NCBI RefSeq assembly: GCF_001570725.1
Contig: NZ_BCNV01000001.1
Location: 3,286,001 to 3,350,000 of the forward strand
Reading direction: 5' to 3'
Source of the DNA: Paenibacillus amylolyticus
GTDB taxonomy: Bacteria > Bacillota > Bacilli > Paenibacillales > Paenibacillaceae
Length of the DNA stretch: 64,000 nucleotides
Made by a program: the position numbers and the translations under genes
In this document: piece after piece, positions 46,682 to 56,032 of the stretch
Layout: the number at the start of each line of letters is the position of its first letter
Position numbering within the stretch: the first letter of the stretch is position 1
Notes under the pieces: model-generated
Seen by the model: only the letters and a program-made list of their open reading frames with translations
The model's database searches: none
Told to the model about the DNA's origin: nothing

Positions 46682-47191
46682 TTAGACGCGGTAATGCGCT
46701 AAAATTAAACGAGTCACTTCAGCAGCGGATAACTCGGTTGTATCCACCGTATAATGCGCGAACCGATATGCGTCTTTACGTTCTTCCATAATCGTCTTGA
46801 TGCGTTCCTCTGCATTGCCTGCAAGAAGCGGACGATTGTCACAGCCGCTAACACGTTCTACAATCACTGCTGGATCAGCAGTCAGGGCTACAACCCAACC
46901 ATTCTTCGACATCACGTCACAATTATCCGAACGCAGCACCACGCCACCTCCGGTCGCTATGACCTGTGACTTTTTCTCCAGTACCGAGCATAACGTACGG
47001 CTCTCGGCATCACGGAAATACGTCTCTCCCTTGTCAGTGAACAGTTCTGGAATCGTACAACCTTCCTCTTTTTCCACCGCGGCGTCCACATCAATCAATC
47101 GGTAGCCAAGCTCGCGTGCAAGCATGTCAGCGACGGTAGATTTGCCAGTTCCCATCATGCCAATGAGAATAATATTGTTAGACTTGCTCAA
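46682..47191 (-). CDS. aroK: Shikimate kinase
   Basis: The 169-residue kinase has the P-loop GMMGTGKST, RLIDVDAAVEKEEG, GGGVVL and the lid arginines, matching shikimate kinase in length. It phosphorylates shikimate in the aromatic pathway, one step before AroA. AAAGGAG lies 8 bases before a TTG at 47191, which gives MSKSNNIILIG. The in-frame GTG at 47200 overlaps the ribosome site and was rejected. It is near aroA but in a different unit, with the rhodanese between. Confidence 0.93.
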   Translation of the reverse strand: MSKSNNIILIGMMGTGKSTVADMLARELGYRLIDVDAAVEKEEGCTIPELFTDKGETYFRDAESRTLCSVLEKKSQVIATGGGVVLRSDNCDVMSKNGWVVALTADPAVIVERVSGCDNRPLLAGNAEERIKTIMEERKDAYRFAHYTVDTTELSAAEVTRLILAHYRV

Positions 47192-47330
47192 GGTGTACAC
47201 TCCTTTAATTCAAGCAATTCGTGAGCACTTTTGTCCTATCATAACACAGCCCTGCGGACTGGGAAAGACCATCTCCTTACCGACTTCCGTTGGACCATCC
47301 AGCAACATAACGAACTCCAATGAGCTTATT

Positions 47331-47384
47331 TATAAAAAAGAAGCCTGGCGTTAACCGGCAATAACCGGAACACCAAACCTCTTT
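47331..47384 (-). terminator. Terminator of the 6-phosphogluconate dehydrogenase gene
   Basis: On the minus strand AAAGAGGTTTGGTGTTCCGG pairs imperfectly with CCGGTTAACGCCAGGCTTCT and runs into TTTTTT. Confidence 0.75.
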
Positions 47385-47458
47385 ATGAGCCTTTCAACAG
47401 GCCAAAGCTGCCACTTAAAGGGGCACTAGCCAAATCTAATAGACTTGTATATGTGGTA

Positions 47459-48868
47459 CTACTCCATCCAGTTGTGGTGGAAGCTGCCTTCTTTGTCCAC
47501 ACGTTTGAAAGTGTGAGCACCGAAGTAGTCACGTTGTGCTTGCAGCAAGTTTGCTGGCAAACGCTCTGTACGGTAGCTGTCGTAGTAAGAAAGAGCGCTT
47601 GAGAAGCCTGGTACCGGAACACCTTGTTGTACAGCAGCCGCTACAACTTCACGCCATGCGCCTTGATAAGACTCAACGATGTTTTGGAAGTAAGGATCCA
47701 AGAGCAAGTTTTTCAGAGCTGCGTCTTTATCATAAGCTTCCTTGATGTTTTGCAGGAACTGCGAACGGATGATGCAACCACCACGGAAGATCATGGCAAT
47801 GTTGCCGTATTTCAGATCCCAGCCATACTCATCGGAAGCTGCACGCATTTGTGCAAATCCTTGTGCATAGGATACGATTTTACTTGCGAAGAGGGCTTTA
47901 CGCACGCTCTCAATGAATGCTTTTTTGTCCCCGGAGAACGCTTCAGTCGCTGGTCCACTCAGGATTTTGCTAGCTGCTACACGCTCGTCCTTCATGGCAG
48001 AAAGGAAACGGGAGAATACGGATTCCGTAATCATGGACAATGGTACGCCGAGATCCAGCGCGCTTTGGCTTGTCCATTTACCTGTTCCTTTTTGTCCTGC
48101 AGCGTCCAGAATGACATCAACCATTGGTTTGCCAGTTTCTGGATCGTATTTGGAGAAGATATCCGCCGTAATTTCGATCAGGTAGCTATCCAGCTCTCCT
48201 TGATTCCATTCCGTAAAGATCGCGTGCAGCTCTTCAACGGAAACGTTCAATACGGATTTGAGCAAGTGGTAAGCTTCACCAATCAACTGCATGTCTCCGT
48301 ACTCGATACCGTTATGCACCATTTTTACATAATGTCCGGCACCGTCAGGTCCAATATATGTACAACATGGATCGTCACCGACTTTGGCCGAGATTGCCGT
48401 CAGAATCGGTTCAACCAGTTTATAAGCACTTTCCTGTCCACCTGGCATAATGGAAGGGCCTTTCAATGCGCCTTCTTCACCACCGGATACACCTGTACCG
48501 ATGAAGCGAATGCCTTTGTCTTCCAACTCTTTGCTGCGACGTTGCGTGTCAGGGAAGTATGCGTTCCCTCCATCGATGATGATGTCGCCCTCATCCAAGT
48601 GAGGAAGCAGTTGTTCAATGGTAGCGTCGGTCGCTTTGCCGGCTTGTACCATGATCAAAATTTTGCGCGGGGATTCCAGGGATGCTACGAACTCTTCAAT
48701 GGAGAATGAGCCTGTCAGGTTTTTACCTTCAGCTTCTTTCAGAAGATCATTGGTTTTCTCCGGGGAACGGTTATATACCGATACCGAGAAACCTCTGCTT
48801 TCAATGTTAAGGGCCAAATTTTTGCCCATGACAGCCAGGCCAATTACGCCGATTTGTTGTTTTGTCAT
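47459..48868 (-). CDS. gndA: 6-phosphogluconate dehydrogenase, decarboxylating
   Basis: The 469-residue protein starts [20 protein letters not shown] with the NADP-binding fingerprint, has [35 protein letters not shown] and GRGG-type [10 protein letters not shown] motifs, and ends in HNWME. It is the oxidative pentose phosphate enzyme that yields ribulose-5-phosphate, CO2 and NADPH. GGAGG precedes the ATG at 48868, preferred to 48892. Length equals that of B. subtilis GndA. It is a single-gene unit. Confidence 0.97.
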   Translation of the reverse strand: MTKQQIGVIGLAVMGKNLALNIESRGFSVSVYNRSPEKTNDLLKEAEGKNLTGSFSIEEFVASLESPRKILIMVQAGKATDATIEQLLPHLDEGDIIIDGGNAYFPDTQRRSKELEDKGIRFIGTGVSGGEEGALKGPSIMPGGQESAYKLVEPILTAISAKVGDDPCCTYIGPDGAGHYVKMVHNGIEYGDMQLIGEAYHLLKSVLNVSVEELHAIFTEWNQGELDSYLIEITADIFSKYDPETGKPMVDVILDAAGQKGTGKWTSQSALDLGVPLSMITESVFSRFLSAMKDERVAASKILSGPATEAFSGDKKAFIESVRKALFASKIVSYAQGFAQMRAASDEYGWDLKYGNIAMIFRGGCIIRSQFLQNIKEAYDKDAALKNLLLDPYFQNIVESYQGAWREVVAAAVQQGVPVPGFSSALSYYDSYRTERLPANLLQAQRDYFGAHTFKRVDKEGSFHHNWME

Positions 48869-49080
48869 CTGGTCCTCCATCCTTTGCTCCAATTAATTTT
48901 ATTGAAATAAATTCTCAACAATACTCCTATTTTAACGGTTTTATGTATAGAAGTGAACCCCGTGACACCGTTACGCAACGATAAAACACCCCAATCTGCT
49001 GAGGTGTTCATCGTATTTTCATAAATAGAACCGTGAAGGCAATACATCATGCCAAAGTAATCCAATATTGTATTGTACAA

Positions 49081-49089
49081 TGCTATAAT
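49081..49089 (+). promoter_or_regulatory. Extended -10 promoter of the SUFU-domain gene
   Basis: TGCTATAAT is a perfect extended -10 element about 42 bases before the start. ATTGTACAAT, a 10-bp palindrome at 49072-49081, touches it and could be an operator. Confidence 0.55.
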
Positions 49090-49130
49090 TATATCCAATG
49101 AAGTTCGAACAAAAAGGAGGATTGTACATA

Positions 49131-49736
49131 ATGGCGTTAGAGCAGCTCTCAAAAGAGGAACGGTTTTCCCTGGATATTCGAAGAACATTTCTTCTGGGGG
49201 CGTATATGAATGAATGGGGGGTGCCAGAGCTCAGGATCGTTCTTTCGAAGCCAGACAGAAACATTCATGTAGAAATCTATTATTTTCCGGCCACAATTCA
49301 ATCTGGCATCGCAAGATTCGTGACGGTAGGGTTGTCTCAGGCAACGCGGCCCTCAGGAGAGCTTGTAGCTGCTGAATGGATGCTTGCGCTGCAACCGGAT
49401 CTTGGCGGTGAAGAGGTGGAGCGTGTCAACACGTACCTGGTCGATCTGATCTCCCATCACATCGAAAATGTGCCGAATTCGACGGTTCCCCGTGTGATGG
49501 AATCAAGCGAATTAGCACTAGCCCGATGGAATGCGAATGCCTTTCTCATTGATGAATTGCGGGGAGAAAAAGAATCCCTCGAACAGATTCATGTGGGTCA
49601 TGAGACGGTAGCATTACTGTGGGCAGTACCCATCACTTCTTTCGAAGCCAACCTGTTGCTCACCAAAGGATTGGATGAATTTGATGCCTGGATTGAAAGC
49701 TCGCAATATTCTATCGTCGACCCCTGTCGTCCGTGA
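49131..49736 (+). CDS. Suppressor-of-fused (SUFU) domain protein
   Basis: The 201-residue protein shows the SUFU pattern: IHVEIYYFPATIQSGIARFVTVGLS, PSGELVAAEWMLALQ, then ALLWAVPITSFEANLLLTKG and a C-terminal SIVDPCRP. Bacterial SUFU proteins are often immunity proteins to toxins or have unknown roles. AAAGGAGG lies 10 bases before the ATG at 49131, preferred to 49098. No toxin gene is adjacent, so an orphan immunity role is only an idea. Confidence 0.82.
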   Translation: MALEQLSKEERFSLDIRRTFLLGAYMNEWGVPELRIVLSKPDRNIHVEIYYFPATIQSGIARFVTVGLSQATRPSGELVAAEWMLALQPDLGGEEVERVNTYLVDLISHHIENVPNSTVPRVMESSELALARWNANAFLIDELRGEKESLEQIHVGHETVALLWAVPITSFEANLLLTKGLDEFDAWIESSQYSIVDPCRP

Positions 49737-49756
49737 TGCCCGTTAGGCACAAAAAT

Positions 49757-49782
49757 AGAGCCCTGGCTTGCGCCGGGGCTTT
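49757..49782. terminator. Hairpin between convergent genes
   Basis: AGCCCTGGC-TTGC-GCCGGGGCT is a 9-bp stem with one G-T pair. Reading on the minus strand it is followed by CTATTTTTG, so it best serves the gene at 49813. Confidence 0.65.
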
Positions 49783-49812
49783 GGAATAGATGACTTTCAA
49801 AAGAAATATTCA

Positions 49813-50412
49813 TCAACCTTCCAGCATTAACAGATGTCCAGACAACTGTTTCAATGCTTCGCGGCAGGCATTTGCCTTTTCCGTATTATTCAGCTGAACA
49901 GCCGTATACAGGCGCTCCAGTTCATCGTCCACTTCCATGCGTAACAACATGAGTCGCTCTTCGCCTTCGCGCGAGAGGAACATTTCTTCCATCTCTTCCG
50001 CCGTCGGCGCAGGTTCCTTTTGAAAAATAACACGCTGTTTGAACCCGGACACTTCCACGAGCCGAATAACTTCTCCGAATAAAATGTTCTCCACGGTCAT
50101 CTGCTGATCCTTGAACCGCTTCACAACCGCATGCCCGCGTGTATCTCCAATCAGCTTCTCCAGCCACTCTGCAAGCTTCGCGTCCTTGATAATGTAATCA
50201 CCTGTCATCTTATAGTTACCACTGCGTGTCTGTTGAAAACGGAGCTTTACCAGCTTGCGGCCAGTACGGACAGACAGGATAAAAAAGGATTCGTCCTCGC
50301 TCCAATATAGTGAATACCCCTCACGAATAAGGTCTTTGATCAAATTTTGGATATGCCGACGGTTGAACCGCAGCTCCAGATTGCAATATTCAACTTCATA
50401 ACTCTTATTCAC
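49813..50412 (-). CDS. Conserved hypothetical protein, 199 residues
   Basis: The protein is soluble and charged, with no signal peptide, membrane segment or recognised domain. It opens with CNLELRFNRRHIQNLIKDLI, has a middle strand-rich part (FFILSVRTGRKLVKLRFQQ) and an acidic helix near the C-terminus (PTAEEMEEMFLSREGEERLMLLRMEVDDELERLY). I recall similar Paenibacillus proteins carrying the label NRPS module, which nothing in this sequence supports. It is a single gene convergent with the SUFU gene. Confidence 0.7.
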   Translation of the reverse strand: MNKSYEVEYCNLELRFNRRHIQNLIKDLIREGYSLYWSEDESFFILSVRTGRKLVKLRFQQTRSGNYKMTGDYIIKDAKLAEWLEKLIGDTRGHAVVKRFKDQQMTVENILFGEVIRLVEVSGFKQRVIFQKEPAPTAEEMEEMFLSREGEERLMLLRMEVDDELERLYTAVQLNNTEKANACREALKQLSGHLLMLEG

Positions 50413-50614
50413 GGCACTCCCTCCATCTGTACCGGAATTGCTCCGGCCCTCGTCTTCAATCGCTTCTACTCAATCGGCTTACCCTATTTTATACTTCATT
50501 TTATGTAAGGGTACTTGGTTATTTGACTATTTTTCACCGAAAGGGCCGCAGGATTGCAGCTTTCCGCAGGAGCACAGGGGCAAGCCCCCGATTTTGTTGA
50601 TATTATGGGCGCGA

Positions 50615-50658
50615 AAAAGGGAGCTCCACAACCACGAAGGTTCACGGAACTCCCTTTT
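50615..50658 (-). terminator. Terminator of the MFS gene
   Basis: On the minus strand AAAAGGGAGTTCC pairs imperfectly with GGAGCTCCCTTTT over a 15-base loop and is followed by TC-rich sequence. Confidence 0.75.
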
Positions 50659-50665
50659 CTGTTGC

Positions 50666-51958
50666 TTATTTGGCCGGAGCAGTACGGAACGGATTCCGAG
50701 ATAATACAAAATGCACGACGGCAAGTCCTGCCATGACGATGGCACTACCGATGAATGGAGCCGGATGACTAACGTGATCCCACAGCAGTCCGGAAACAAT
50801 GGGGCCTACAACCATTCCTGATCCTTGTAGTGTAAGGAAAAATCCCCAGATTGCTCCCCGCTCCCCTTTGGGAATCAGTGTGGCTACAAACGCATTCCAG
50901 GCTGGCAAAATCATGGCATAACTGATTCCCACCAGCATGACAACACCAAACACCACGGGAATGGATGTTATGGAGGAGAATGCGAACAGACTCGCTGCCG
51001 CCATCAAAAAACCAACGTTCAGGAACGGTTTGGTGCCGAACCTGTCTACCATTTTACCAACAGGCAGTAAGGCAATGACTGTTATTCCACCGCCCGCAAT
51101 CAGCAACAAACTGTATAGGTTCGGAGAGATGTGCAGGTCTGTGCGTGTGTATAACGTAATTACCGGACTGAGCAGCCCGATCACAAACGACTGCATAAAC
51201 AACGCAGGATACACGAGCGGATTGACATTAAGCGTGCTGCGCACCCGTTGCAATGTGCCCTTCACACTCTTTTGCAGCCGGATAAACGGCGTGAGCAGAT
51301 TCGGTTTGGCTGGATACTTCACATCTCCATTCTTCGCTGCTTGCTCGGCATGCTCTCCTTCGACGATGACACGTCCGGGAAGAATCATGGCTACCAGGAT
51401 AACCAGAATGGCACATCCCATCAGCACGAGAAATATGGTTCGATAATCATGATGCGTGCGCTCCAGCAACCAGTTCATGCCCACGGGTCCAAGCCCTGTG
51501 CCGCCCAAAGCGGCCATCTCCAGCGCTCCCATTGCTGTACCATTTTTGTTCTGTGGGCCTGACATCGCAGTCACCCCTGTCATGGCGCAAGGCCAGAGCG
51601 GTGACGTACCAACACCAAGGATCAGACAGGCCATGGCCAGTCCAAAGGCGCTTTTAAGAAAAAGGATCATAATAACAGCGATTAAGGTACAGATTAGTGC
51701 TGTAACCATCGTTGCACGAAAGCCGATCCGTTCTGCGGCCCACCCGGAAGGTGCCCGGAACAGATTATCTCCCAGATATTGAAGCGCAAAGGCTACACCG
51801 ATAACACCTGCGGACAGACCCAGAATATTGTCCATATACACGGGCAAAACAGCTACCAACAGGGCTCCTTTGATAATTTCAACTAGAAAAAGTGTCAGCC
51901 ACATCGCGATAAAAAATGGTGATCGCAAAATTTTGGCTGGTTTTGTGTCGGTTTGCAT
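50666..51958 (-). CDS. MFS transporter
   Basis: The 430-residue protein has twelve hydrophobic segments in two halves and the loop 2-3 signature region (GDNLFRAPSGWAAERIGFR). A central basic cytoplasmic loop separates the halves. The substrate cannot be told; general drug-efflux or sugar families are possible. The frame runs upstream to 52132; the ATG at 51958 follows AAAGGGG at 7 bases and begins just before the first membrane helix. A start at 51982 (AAGGA) is also possible. Confidence 0.88.
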   Translation of the reverse strand: MQTDTKPAKILRSPFFIAMWLTLFLVEIIKGALLVAVLPVYMDNILGLSAGVIGVAFALQYLGDNLFRAPSGWAAERIGFRATMVTALICTLIAVIMILFLKSAFGLAMACLILGVGTSPLWPCAMTGVTAMSGPQNKNGTAMGALEMAALGGTGLGPVGMNWLLERTHHDYRTIFLVLMGCAILVILVAMILPGRVIVEGEHAEQAAKNGDVKYPAKPNLLTPFIRLQKSVKGTLQRVRSTLNVNPLVYPALFMQSFVIGLLSPVITLYTRTDLHISPNLYSLLLIAGGGITVIALLPVGKMVDRFGTKPFLNVGFLMAAASLFAFSSITSIPVVFGVVMLVGISYAMILPAWNAFVATLIPKGERGAIWGFFLTLQGSGMVVGPIVSGLLWDHVSHPAPFIGSAIVMAGLAVVHFVLSRNPFRTAPAK

Positions 51959-52122
51959 TCTTTTTCCCCTTTCGGCGTTCATTAACCCATTCCTTATCCT
52001 TAGTGTAACCGTGGGGAATGTGCCCAAATCTCGGCAATTTAAAAAATTGTCGATTATACTGTTGCATTCGGTTCTTAATTTGCTATACTCATCTTTGTTT
52101 ACCAATTTTATTAGGAAGGGTT

Positions 52123-53610
52123 GTGACAGCACTGATGAATCACCACCGTACGCCGCTGTTTACCGCTTTAAAAAATCATGCGGCACTCAATCCGGTACAG
52201 TTTCATATTCCGGGCCATAAAAAAGGATTGGGAGCGGATACCGAATTCCGTGAATTTATTGGCGATAATGCCTTCTCCATAGATTTGATTAACATCGCAC
52301 CGCTGGATGACCTGCATCAGCCTACCGGTGTCATTCAGGAAGCACAGATCCTGGCAGCAGATGCCTTCGGAGCCGATTATACCTATTTTAGTGTACAAGG
52401 CACAAGCAGTGCCATCATGACCATGATTCTGTCTGTATGTACACCGGGTGACAAAATTATTGTGCCCCGTAATGTGCATAAATCGGTTTTGTCCGCCATT
52501 ATTTTCTCAGGCGCCAAACCTGTATTTGTTTCCCCTTCACAAGACGTCAATCTGGGTATTGATCACGGAGTGACTACACAGTCTATCCGTCGCGCACTTG
52601 AGCGTCATCCAGATGCCAAGGCATTGCTCGTGATTAACCCGACCTACTACGGTGTAGTTACCGATCTAAAAGAGATTGTTGAGCTTGCACATAGCTATCA
52701 AGTCCCTGTACTTGTTGATGAGGCACATGGCGTACTTATTCATTTCCATGAGGATCTGCCGTTGTCAGCGATGGCAGCAGGTGCCGATATGGCTGCAACC
52801 AGTGTCCACAAGCTTGGTGGCTCCATGACACAGAGCTCCGTACTCAACCTGAACACGAAGAACGGGTTCGTGAATCCACAGCGTGTACAGACGATTCTGA
52901 GTCTGCTCACCTCAACATCAACTTCATACATTTTGCTTGCTTCACTCGACACATCAAGACGTAACCTGGCACTCCACGGTCGTGAAATTGCACAGAAGGC
53001 GATTGAATTAGCCGAGTTTGCCAGACGTTCGATTAACGATATGGATGGACTGTATTGCTTCGGTAAAGAGCTGCTGGGTACAGAAGCGACCTTCAACTAT
53101 GATCCAACCAAAGTTACGATCCATGTCCGTCACTTGGGTATTACAGGATATGAGACAGAGAACTGGCTGCGCGAACATTACAACATCGAGGTCGAACTTA
53201 GTGATATGTACAATATTCTTTGTCTCATCACGCCAGGAGATACGGATGACAGCGTAGATATCTTGCTGAACGCTTTGCAGGATCTCTCCCGTACGTATTA
53301 TCAAGTGAACCCGGCCCATGAACTGGTGGTTAAAGTTCCGGATATTCCACAGTTGATGCTGACTCCACGTGATGCATTCTACGGTGATACCGAAGTCATT
53401 CCGTTCAAGGAATCCGCAGGACGTATTATTTCGGAATTCATCTATGTGTATCCGCCAGGTATTCCAATCCTGTTACCGGGTGAAGTTATTACCCAAGAGA
53501 ACATCGACTACATCATTGATCATGTCGAAGTTGGCTTGCCTGTCAAAGGCCCCGAAGATCGCAGCGTAACCAACGTTAAAGTGATCGTGGAAGCCGATGC
53601 CATTTTCTAA
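52123..53610 (+). CDS. speA: SpeA-type arginine/ornithine/lysine decarboxylase
   Basis: The ~495-residue PLP enzyme has PVQFHIPGHKKG near the N-terminus, VDEAHGVLIHFHE, and SVHKLGGSMTQSS with the PLP lysine, followed by the C-terminal domain (PPGIPILLPGE). The sequence near the start closely follows B. subtilis SpeA, which makes agmatine for spermidine. Whether arginine or lysine is used cannot be proved by eye. The GTG at 52123 has AGGAAGG at suitable spacing; the ATG at 52135 matches the B. subtilis N-terminus but is 15 bases from the site. No speE or speB follows. Confidence 0.9.
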   Translation: MTALMNHHRTPLFTALKNHAALNPVQFHIPGHKKGLGADTEFREFIGDNAFSIDLINIAPLDDLHQPTGVIQEAQILAADAFGADYTYFSVQGTSSAIMTMILSVCTPGDKIIVPRNVHKSVLSAIIFSGAKPVFVSPSQDVNLGIDHGVTTQSIRRALERHPDAKALLVINPTYYGVVTDLKEIVELAHSYQVPVLVDEAHGVLIHFHEDLPLSAMAAGADMAATSVHKLGGSMTQSSVLNLNTKNGFVNPQRVQTILSLLTSTSTSYILLASLDTSRRNLALHGREIAQKAIELAEFARRSINDMDGLYCFGKELLGTEATFNYDPTKVTIHVRHLGITGYETENWLREHYNIEVELSDMYNILCLITPGDTDDSVDILLNALQDLSRTYYQVNPAHELVVKVPDIPQLMLTPRDAFYGDTEVIPFKESAGRIISEFIYVYPPGIPILLPGEVITQENIDYIIDHVEVGLPVKGPEDRSVTNVKVIVEADAIF

Positions 53611-53644
53611 AACAACCCCATTTGCGCTGTAAATGGGATGAACG

Positions 53645-53680
53645 TAAAGGACCAAGCCCTAAGCTTGGTCCTTTTTTATT
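53645..53680 (+). terminator. Terminator of the decarboxylase gene
   Basis: AAAGGACCAAGC-CCTAA-GCTTGGTCCTTT is a perfect 12-bp stem followed by TTTATTTT. Confidence 0.92.
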
Positions 53681-53767
53681 TTATGGGATAAGTGAGTTTG
53701 CATTTTCCCGTCTATTTCGTCGTTCAAACCGGTCATGAAAATGCTCGTCTTCCTCTTGAGAACAAAC

Positions 53768-53797
53768 AAAAGGCCCCCTGAAATCAAGGAGCCTTCA
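53768..53797 (-). terminator. Terminator of the DUF1292 gene
   Basis: On the minus strand AAGGCTCC pairs with GGGGGCCTT around TTGATTTCA and ends in TTG, a modest terminator. Confidence 0.6.
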
Positions 53798-53818
53798 TGT
53801 TATGTTCCAAAAGAATGA

Positions 53819-54136
53819 CTATTCTTGTGATGCAACGAGTTCGTTGTAAGCCGCTTCAACGCGGTTCCACTCTTCTTCGTCTTCAATATTGTAGAGCACC
53901 ATTTCCTCGTCTTCTTCTTCCATACGCAGGATGATGCCGTCAGCTTCAGGATTGTTACGTTCCAGCAGGAGCGCATAAACATGCTTCTCCACGTCAAACG
54001 TCTCCACCAAAACCATCTCCACGTCTTGGCCGTTCTCGTCTGTTAATGTGAGAAGGACTTCTTCATGCTCGTGGTCGTGGTCGTGGTCTTGCCCGCATCC
54101 GCAGCCATCGCCGTGTTCATGTGTGTGATCGCTCAT
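53819..54136 (-). CDS. DUF1292 family protein with histidine-rich N-terminus
   Basis: The 105-residue protein has a DUF1292 domain (LTLTDENGQDVEMVLVETFDV, then DGIILRMEEEDEEMVLYNIEDEEEW), as in B. subtilis YrzB. The first 25 residues are an unusual His/Asp tract with a short cysteine motif (HGDGCGCGQDHDHDHEHEE) that looks able to bind metal ions. The family function is unknown. It is a separate unit, with a good start and a 12-bp palindrome about 60 bases upstream. Confidence 0.85.
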   Translation of the reverse strand: MSDHTHEHGDGCGCGQDHDHDHEHEEVLLTLTDENGQDVEMVLVETFDVEKHVYALLLERNNPEADGIILRMEEEDEEMVLYNIEDEEEWNRVEAAYNELVASQE

Positions 54137-54195
54137 TGAAATACCTCGCTTTATAAATAGAAATTGTGTAACCTTGCATATCGTAACATGTTCAA

Positions 54196-54207
54196 TGACC
54201 TAGGTCA
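54196..54207. promoter_or_regulatory. 12-bp perfect palindrome TGACCTAGGTCA
   Basis: The palindrome lies 60 bases upstream of the DUF1292 start (minus strand). Size and symmetry suit a dimeric repressor site; no factor is assigned. Confidence 0.3.
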
Positions 54208-54234
54208 ATTTAAAAGGGCAGCGTTACTTTCGCT

Positions 54235-54789
54235 TCAATCGTTCAGCGCTGTAATGATTTTCTCCGCTACCAGGACGTAGCTACTGTTTGCATTTTCTTT
54301 AATATGAAAGCCTACCTGGTACTTGCCAGCACGACTGAAATCGTACGTAAAATCATATGTGCGGAACCAGAAGTTATCCTTCTGGGTCGTAAGCTCCTGG
54401 GACTGGATATCTTTCACCTGACCGCTCGGATTAGTGATCGTAACTTTCACAGCAGCTACATCAGCTGTCAGACTGTCCACTTGTGAAAATACATTAAATT
54501 TCAACTTACCTACGTTAACGTTGCCAAATACAGTGTCTCCCTTGAAGAGAAAAATATGTACATTCGGTTTGATCACCGTTACTCTCTTGTTGCTGCTATC
54601 CCATTTGACGACGCCTCCGGTTTCCCTTACAGGTACATAGGTCGTTCCATCAATGAGATAACCTCCATCAGCTGCTTCCTTGCCGTTAATGAGAACTCGA
54701 ATCTTCTCGTTCACCGAATCTGCAAACAATAAAGACCCGCCGAGCAAGGAGAATACCGTGACACAAAGCAATATTCGTTTCCATTTCAT
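54235..54789 (-). CDS. Exported protein with copper amine oxidase N-terminal-like domain
   Basis: The ~184-residue protein starts with a signal peptide (LLCVTVFSLLGGSLLFA) and then IRVLINGKEAADGGYLIDGTTYVPVRE, the repeat-like motif of the copper amine oxidase N-terminal-like domain common in secreted Paenibacillus proteins. The C-terminal half is a beta-sandwich-like stretch (VKVTITNPSGQVKDI, YDFTYDFSRAGKYQVGFHI). It probably acts in the wall, with role unknown. The start is uncertain: the ATG at 54789 begins the signal peptide, but GGAGGG lies somewhat far from it. Confidence 0.8.
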   Translation of the reverse strand: MKWKRILLCVTVFSLLGGSLLFADSVNEKIRVLINGKEAADGGYLIDGTTYVPVRETGGVVKWDSSNKRVTVIKPNVHIFLFKGDTVFGNVNVGKLKFNVFSQVDSLTADVAAVKVTITNPSGQVKDIQSQELTTQKDNFWFRTYDFTYDFSRAGKYQVGFHIKENANSSYVLVAEKIITALND

Positions 54790-54916
54790 CCCGTCAATAT
54801 TCCCTCCCCTGCTGCTAGCTGTTGTACATTTATACTGCAGATTCATCCACAAAGTTGCGCTGTTTTTCATCATTTTTCATTTTTTATCCAGATTTTTTTC
54901 CACCCCTTGGAGTACT

Positions 54917-54950
54917 CAAAAAGAGGCGATCCTCATTAAAGGATGCCTCT
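54917..54950 (-). terminator. Terminator of the 66-codon gene
   Basis: On the minus strand AGAGGCATCCT pairs with AGGATCGCCTCT around TTAATG and runs into TTTTTG. Confidence 0.8.
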
Positions 54951-54988
54951 GTCCTATTATTGTTATATATACGGGATTATACGAAGAG

Positions 54989-55189
54989 TTACGAAGAAGT
55001 ATGGCGGGTCAAAATACAGGGAACACCCTTGCCTAGTGCCCCTTCAATTCTCATACGTGCAGCGTAATCCATTCCTCGTGTACATGGTGTCTTGCATCTC
55101 TCGCATACATCCGAAGTCACCAACTTCATGGATACACGAATTTTGTCACTCTTTAACGCGGGAGCTTTCTTTCCTTTTGCCTTTGCCAT
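54989..55189 (-). CDS. Small conserved hypothetical protein with cysteine motif
   Basis: The 66-residue basic protein begins with a lysine-rich tail (MAKAKGKKAPALKSDK) and has VCERCKTPCTRGMDYAARMRIEG, giving C-x2-C-x3-C plus a distant cysteine near the end. A small metal-binding or nucleic-acid-binding role is possible. A G-rich ribosome site (AATGGGGAA) and a well-placed terminator support expression. I do not recognise the family. Confidence 0.7.
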   Translation of the reverse strand: MAKAKGKKAPALKSDKIRVSMKLVTSDVCERCKTPCTRGMDYAARMRIEGALGKGVPCILTRHTSS

Positions 55190-55291
55190 CCCGGATTCCC
55201 CATTTCCCCAAGTGCTTACTGATGTAATGCATCATATGGGGATTCGCCCGGTTGTGTGTCAAATGGAATAATCGAACTGATTTCAGTTATG

Positions 55292-56032
55292 TTAAATAAA
55301 GCCACCATTCACTCGGATCGTCTGACCCGTAACCCATTGAGACTCCGGGCCTACCAGAAATGAAATGACACTCGCGATGTCTTCCGGCTCACCCAGACGA
55401 CCGAATGCATTCATTTTACGGATTCCTTCCAGCTGTTGCTCCGTCTTGCCAACCGAGAACAACTCCGTGTTGACCGGACCTGGTGCGACTGCATTAATCG
55501 TAATCTGTTTGGAACCAAACTCCTTGGCGAGTTGACGGGTGATCTGCTCTACCGCCCCCTTGGTCCCTGCATACACACTGTACCCAGGAAACATCTGTCC
55601 TGTTACCGAGGTAGAAAAGTTCACGATACGTCCTGCATCTTCCATATGTTTAAGCGCTTGTTGGCAAGCAAAGAACGTGCCTTTGACATTAATGGCAAAC
55701 TGCTGATCAAACTCTTCCTCTGTCACTTCCGCTAGAGGAGTTGTCTTCATGATGCCTGCATTATTGATTAAAATATCCACTTTGCCAAGCTCGCTGATCG
55801 TTTCGGAAAACAGACGTTCCACATCTTCCTTCCTCGCCAAATCCGCTTGCACGGTAATGGCACGAACTCCTTTTTGCCGAACAATGTCTGCTACCTCTTC
55901 TGCTTTGTCCGGACGACTTGCATAATTAATCACCACATCGGCTCCGAGCTCCGCGAGTTGCTCCGCAATGGCACGCCCAATACCTCGCGACGATCCTGTG
56001 ACCACAGCAACCTTACCTGTTAGTTTATTCAT
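55292..56032 (-). CDS. SDR family oxidoreductase
   Basis: The 246-residue protein has the classical short-chain dehydrogenase motifs: VTGSSRGIGRAIAEQ for NAD(P) binding, NNAGI, and the catalytic pair YSVYAGTK. It ends with GQTIRVNGGF. The substrate is unknown; the best-known relatives are 3-oxoacyl reductases and glucose dehydrogenases. The ATG at 56032 overlaps the end of the upstream TetR gene by 8 bases, so the pair is translationally coupled. The TetR protein is therefore the likely regulator of this enzyme. Confidence 0.93.
   Translation of the reverse strand: MNKLTGKVAVVTGSSRGIGRAIAEQLAELGADVVINYASRPDKAEEVADIVRQKGVRAITVQADLARKEDVERLFSETISELGKVDILINNAGIMKTTPLAEVTEEEFDQQFAINVKGTFFACQQALKHMEDAGRIVNFSTSVTGQMFPGYSVYAGTKGAVEQITRQLAKEFGSKQITINAVAPGPVNTELFSVGKTEQQLEGIRKMNAFGRLGEPEDIASVISFLVGPESQWVTGQTIRVNGGFI

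Noticed and set aside
47624..48709. 361-codon plus-strand frame within 6-phosphogluconate dehydrogenase
   Set aside because: Antisense shadow caused by biased codon use in gndA; the protein has no family features.
50527..50799. Minus-strand frame ending in CSCGKLQSCG, possible SEC-C-like tail
   Set aside because: The frame overlaps the MFS gene end and its terminator, has no ribosome site, and the cysteine spacing does not fit SEC-C.
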